From Bacteroides salyersiae WAL 10018 = DSM 18765 = JCM 12988 (GTDB lineage: Bacteria; Bacteroidota; Bacteroidia; Bacteroidales; Bacteroidaceae), in NCBI RefSeq assembly GCF_000381365.1, contig NZ_KB905467.1, forward strand, positions 1,239,278 to 1,303,277: 64,000 bases of DNA, written 5' to 3'. Of the stretch, positions 60,697 through 64,000 are shown piece after piece. The notes beneath the pieces were generated by a model. That model was not told the origin of the DNA. It did no database searches and saw nothing but the letters and a program-made list of their open reading frames with translations. Positions within the stretch are counted from its first letter, which is position 1, and each line of letters opens with the position of its first letter. Position numbers and translations under genes: made by a program.

Positions 60697-60855
60697 GAAA
60701 TAAAAGATGAAATTCGAATCAAAATGAAGATAAAAGGTTATGCAGCTCTCATGAGGTTAATAAAAATTATATGATTATTATGAAATGTTTTGGCATATCC
60801 TATCTGTTTATTTGCAAAAAGAAATGGAAATATATAAAATTCAAAACAGAGGCTA

Positions 60856-61740
60856 ATGGATAGCAATGCTTTTTCTTCTCCGATAAATTCTTCGGTTCAG
60901 GAGAACTTAATCAAAGTCATAGGTATCGGAAGCGGCGGTTGTGACATCGTGCGTTTCATACGGCAGGCAAGACTGGGAAATATTTCGTTTGCCACATACG
61001 ATGCAAATGTTATTGCTTTGGACAAGTATGAGGATATTTCTATAGAGATACAATTTTCAAAAATCTTATTCATCATAGCATATATGGATGAAGTAATTGG
61101 AATGGAGACGATTCCGGTTATAGCACGTGTTGCAAAGGACCTTAATGTTACAACAGTCGGAATTTTAATTATTCCTCCTTCGTATGATACCACAGACGGG
61201 AAAATCTTAGAACAGAATAAATCCATAAAAAACGTAATGCAGTATACCGATTCTCTACAAATAATTCATGGCAAATCTATCGTATCTTCTTTAGGAGCCG
61301 ATTTTAATATTCAGAACATAATTAACCAACACGTATTGACAATCATAGGTGATATAGTGAATATCATCACAAGAAACAACATGGTTGCTATGGATTTTGC
61401 AGATATAAACTGGGCTTTGAAAGGAGGAGGATTAGGCTTTGTAAGTTCAGGGATAGGTAAAGGGAGAAAACGGATAGAAAATGCTATTCAAGATGCATTA
61501 AAATTACCCCTGTGCGATGGCCTTGATATATCGGAAGCAAAGCGTTTATTACTCAACTTTATTTATGGCAAGGAGGAAAATGTTTCCTTGTCAAAAGATA
61601 TGGATACGATAAAACATTTCATAGAAACGATGCCTCTAGTGGAGACAACTTCCGGATTTGAACGTGGTTCGAACAACATATCAGAGAATGCGGTTAAAGT
61701 AACCGTTGTGGCTTCCGGATTTGAAAAAAATGAGAAATAA
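60856..61740 (+). CDS. divergent FtsZ paralogue lacking the GTP-binding signature
   Basis: 294 residues. The order of FtsZ features is kept: strand 1 and T1 loop VIGIGSGGCDIVRFI (21-35), VIARVAKDLNVTTVGILIIPP (88-108), FNIQNIINQHVLTIIGDIVNIIT (150-172), the T7-like VAMDFADINWALKGGG (177-191), GIGKGRKRIENAIQDAL and a C-terminal KVTVVASGF. The T4 tubulin signature GGGTGTG is replaced by YMDEVIGMETI (76-86), and the segment between T1 and T4 is about 40 residues shorter than usual. So it can hardly bind GTP, but it keeps both T7 Asp (180 and 183), with the T7 Asn replaced by Ala. It has no dcw genes around it, so it is not the division ftsZ. A modulator of FtsZ filaments is the natural guess. 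Confidence 0.8.
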   Translation: MDSNAFSSPINSSVQENLIKVIGIGSGGCDIVRFIRQARLGNISFATYDANVIALDKYEDISIEIQFSKILFIIAYMDEVIGMETIPVIARVAKDLNVTTVGILIIPPSYDTTDGKILEQNKSIKNVMQYTDSLQIIHGKSIVSSLGADFNIQNIINQHVLTIIGDIVNIITRNNMVAMDFADINWALKGGGLGFVSSGIGKGRKRIENAIQDALKLPLCDGLDISEAKRLLLNFIYGKEENVSLSKDMDTIKHFIETMPLVETTSGFERGSNNISENAVKVTVVASGFEKNEK

Positions 61741-61785
61741 AATAATAATTTTATAGCTTATGTGATATTTTAGCACATTAAATTA

Positions 61786-61807
61786 TTTCCTTTGCTTTTA
61801 AAGGAAA
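61786..61807. terminator. possible hairpin after the FtsZ-like gene
   Basis: TTTCCTTT (61786-61793) pairs with AAAGGAAA (61800-61807). Only A/G-rich sequence follows on the plus strand, so its terminator role is uncertain. Confidence 0.35.
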
Positions 61808-61940
61808 GGAGGAAAAGGAAAATGCTGCATCTTTTTCTTTTATATTAGCAGCCGGAAAGCCTAACCCCGTAAGAATAGGCAAGTTCTAAAATTTTTTCTT
61901 TAACTGTTTGCCGATTATTTTTCCGGCAGTAACATTGCTT

Positions 61941-62579
61941 CTATTTATTAATCTCTATTTTAATTTCAGTATTAAATTTCCTGACATAAATAAAATCGGT
62001 AAGGGCAAAGTTTGTATGATCAAAGAGATTATGAAATGCATTGATTAGCTGCAAGTCCTTTGTTAGTTCACGATCAAGTCCTTCATTCCAGTTGGGTGGT
62101 GTACAATTCATACCGATGAAAGATTCAAAAGATTCCTCTAAATCAAATGGTAAAACCAAAGCTTGAGTCACTCCGGATTTATATAATGAATTCCATCCGG
62201 AATCACAAATAGCTTCCCACAACCTTTGGCGGTCTTCACCCTGCACGGGATGTGATTGGGGATAGTCATCACTCAAATAGCATTCTGCAGTCAATCTAAC
62301 AAATTCACCGTAATCATTTCTGTCTTTTATGTCATTCCAAATGTGGTGAGCACGTTCGTACATCTCTTGCAAAGCACTTCTTAGGGTATCATTGAACTCA
62401 ACGATTGTTGGTAACAATTCTGCTTGGCATCGCAAGGCATAATGGTTGAGGATATCCTTGCGCAACTCAAGTAGACATGCTTCATCTGTATAGTTATGAT
62501 GCTTTTTAAATGGGCTGTTATAACTAAGAAGAATAGCATCTTCGAGCTTCTTTATGGGATATTCGTTGTACTTCATCAT
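61941..62579 (-). CDS. hypothetical protein of unknown family
   Basis: 212 residues, mostly helical and hydrophilic, with no signal peptide or membrane segment. I do not recognise a family. Visible features: several Trp (HIWNDIKDR, RLWEAICDSGWNSLYK), acidic stretches, and a C-terminal ALTDFIYVRKFNTEIKIEINK strand. The gene stands alone, is AT-rich, and lies between the FtsZ-like gene (convergent) and the CotH gene (divergent), so it could be recently acquired. Confidence 0.65.
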   Translation of the reverse strand: MMKYNEYPIKKLEDAILLSYNSPFKKHHNYTDEACLLELRKDILNHYALRCQAELLPTIVEFNDTLRSALQEMYERAHHIWNDIKDRNDYGEFVRLTAECYLSDDYPQSHPVQGEDRQRLWEAICDSGWNSLYKSGVTQALVLPFDLEESFESFIGMNCTPPNWNEGLDRELTKDLQLINAFHNLFDHTNFALTDFIYVRKFNTEIKIEINK

Positions 62580-62928
62580 ATTTTCAATTCTGTTATACCA
62601 TTAATACTACTACTCTTTTCTTATTTTACAAAACTACCATAACAGTATGAAAAATTGTAGCATAGTCCTGACCTTTTTTACAGTATTCTCTAAATTACTT
62701 GATCGGTGAAATACGATAAAGGCAGGTTGGTCATATTCTCTATAATCATATAACACCAACTATGTTTACAGAAACACGGTACATACCCATATAAATTGCA
62801 TTATTCTCTTTTGGTAATAATATGTTTCATTATTATTTTCTAATATTAATAGTTTTTGTAGCTTTGCAAATAAACGTAGTAAATTTATATTCTCACATTG
62901 TCAATCAAGAACTATTAAAATAATACTT
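62580..62928. other. AT-rich intergenic region with the CotH promoter
   Basis: I see no gene or notable repeat here. The only feature is TAGCTTTG at 62859-62866, a good -7 element 62 bases before the CotH ATG. Confidence 0.55.
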
Positions 62929-64000
62929 ATGAAAAAATTACATCTTCTATTTCTTTTTATTGGAATTTTATTTTCATGTCAAAACGAGGACGATCCGGAT
63001 ATTATAATCAATATACCTAAGAAGGAATATACAGTAGAAAGTACAGGCGCGATTGTCGATATCATTCTGCAATCCAGCATGGAACCAAGCATTGATATTG
63101 AAAAAAAAGAATGGTTGCATTCTGTAAATACAAGATCGGAACAGTTTAATATAAAAAGTTTTATATGCGACCCAAATCCTCTATCCCAAGAAAGAACTTC
63201 CAAAATAATCTTTACCATACCGGGGTCAGAAATTATACAGACTATTTTAATCACCCAAAAGGCATCTGTAAGTAGTGAGCCCTGTATCACGTCATTTGTT
63301 TTCGAAGCGGATAAAAATCCTCAGTTATTAATTTCCGATATTGTTGCAACAATTAATAAAGACGGAACTATCTCCGCACATGTTCCATATGTGTTACCTC
63401 ACAAACAATTAATTCCTACCATAAAATTGGACAATGAAAAGACATGGGTAAAAGTACCGGAAAACATGGAAGGACTTAACTTTTCTTCGCCTTTGAACAT
63501 CACAATAGAAAACACTGAAGGAAAAACGAAAGAATACAAAGTTTTAGTATACGCTTTCACGGGATTGCCTGTGATGTATATCAATACGGAAAATGATACA
63601 GAAATTACTTCCAAAGAAGAATATGTCAACGCACATCTACGAATTGTAGAGGATATCTATACCCGCTCGGGAGAAATATTCGAGAGCGATGTAACAATTA
63701 AAGGAAGAGGAAATTCTACCTGGTCGCTGCCTAAGAAACCATATGCGTTGAAATTTGATAAAAAGACTTCGCTGTTGGGTGAACCAAAAGATAAATCATG
63801 GGTGTTATTGGCCAATTACACGGATAAAACCAATCTGCGAAATGAAGCAAGTTTCTTTATGGGAAGAATCAGTAATTTGGAATGGACACCAAGGACTCAC
63901 TTTGTAGAATTATTCATGAATGAAGTATATTGTGGTACTTACCAATTGTGTGAGAAAATAAAAATAGCAGATTCGAGAGTCAACATTACAGACGATGGAT
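62929..64000 (+). CDS. CotH-family lipoprotein, 3' end outside window
   Basis: 357 complete codons are visible from ATG 62929. A short hydrophobic start with lipobox LFSC marks a lipoprotein. Next comes a BACON/immunoglobulin-like domain (about 20-110), then a second beta domain, then from about residue 220 a CotH-like kinase domain: IKGRGNSTWSLPKKPYALKF, KDKSWVLLANYTDKTNLRNEAS, and FMNEVYCGTYQLCEKIKI. Spore-coat CotH is an atypical protein kinase; in Bacteroides the substrates are unknown and the protein is probably surface-attached. The active-site Asp region lies beyond the window end. Confidence 0.85.
   Translation, partial: MKKLHLLFLFIGILFSCQNEDDPDIIINIPKKEYTVESTGAIVDIILQSSMEPSIDIEKKEWLHSVNTRSEQFNIKSFICDPNPLSQERTSKIIFTIPGSEIIQTILITQKASVSSEPCITSFVFEADKNPQLLISDIVATINKDGTISAHVPYVLPHKQLIPTIKLDNEKTWVKVPENMEGLNFSSPLNITIENTEGKTKEYKVLVYAFTGLPVMYINTENDTEITSKEEYVNAHLRIVEDIYTRSGEIFESDVTIKGRGNSTWSLPKKPYALKFDKKTSLLGEPKDKSWVLLANYTDKTNLRNEASFFMGRISNLEWTPRTHFVELFMNEVYCGTYQLCEKIKIADSRVNITDDG

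Noticed and set aside
60856..61740. The main cell-division ftsZ
   Set aside because: It lacks the GGGTGTG signature and the T3 region and has no ftsA, ftsQ or mur genes beside it; it must be a paralogue.
61851..61927. GCCGGAAA/TTTTCCGGC stem after the FtsZ-like gene
   Set aside because: An eight-base stem with a 60-base loop is too weak to call a terminator or RNA element.
62979..63629. Minus-strand frames in the last kilobase
   Set aside because: They are shadows of the CotH lipoprotein, whose plus-strand frame runs open to the window end.

Overview
The window comes from a chromosome of the genus Bacteroides or a close relative. The evidence is many Bacteroidota-type promoters with a TAnnTTTG -7 element, almost no strong Shine-Dalgarno sites, fimbrillin and Lcl-domain lipoproteins, TonB-dependent receptors, DUF4923, DUF1460 and DUF1573 proteins, and housekeeping genes of Bacteroidales type. 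It is mostly ordinary chromosome. I see no prophage, conjugative element, CRISPR array or intact insertion sequence, only two IS-derived or MITE-like palindromes near 33.6 and 35.1 kb.

Layout. 0-4.5 kb: end of a fimbrial operon (a fimbrillin-like subunit and a large lipoprotein with two Lcl-type C-terminal domains). 4.6 kb: tRNA-Arg. 4.7-11.3 kb: a minus-strand unit of a giant two-module sensor kinase, its response regulator and an AbgT-family transporter. 11.6-19.1 kb: prs, a MORN-repeat protein, kdsB with a non-catalytic M16 protein, then PBP1A with folK. 19.9-24.4 kb: pyrB, pyrI, a flavin reductase, an outer-membrane barrel protein and glyA. 24.5-27.8 kb: fhs, a small secreted protein and an RmlD-like reductase. 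27.8-33.5 kb: a TetR regulator coupled to a 1399-residue fused 2-hydroxyacyl-CoA-dehydratase-type activase, divergent from an iron-sulfur flavoprotein. 33.8-37.2 kb: AraC regulator and TonB receptor. 37.5 kb: tRNA-Asp. 37.8-42.6 kb: aminotransferase, AlgH, GNAT, GT2 glycosyltransferase, membrane protein, recR. 42.7-47.3 kb: sodium/solute symporter, engB, DUF4923, galM, DUF1573. 47.4-54.3 kb: OPT transporter, then a beta-galactosidase / DUF1460 amidase / GDSL hydrolase operon. 54.3-60.7 kb: lipB and a copper-type unit (Cys-rich protein, TonB receptor, HMA protein, CopA ATPase). 60.8-64 kb: a more AT-rich stretch with a divergent FtsZ paralogue, an unknown gene and the start of a CotH lipoprotein cut by the window end.

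Most unusual points. (1) The FtsZ paralogue at 60856-61740 has lost the tubulin GTP-binding signature but keeps most of the catalytic T7 loop, so it looks like a pseudo-GTPase that could cap or poison FtsZ filaments. (2) The sensor kinase carries two receptor/kinase modules in one chain, and the two halves appear complementary: the first has a good ATPase domain but no His box, the second a His box but a degenerate ATPase domain. (3) Four intergenic arrays of short conserved cores are spaced exactly 22 or 23 bp apart. Three of them have an inverted core at one end, and two (19.2 and 45.5 kb) share a GGTGCWT core. (4) Several genes (prs, the MORN gene, folK, pyrB, pyrI, the flavoprotein gene) run at their stop codons directly into short tandem arrays whose unit resembles the gene's own last bases; many of these arrays fold into long inverted repeats.
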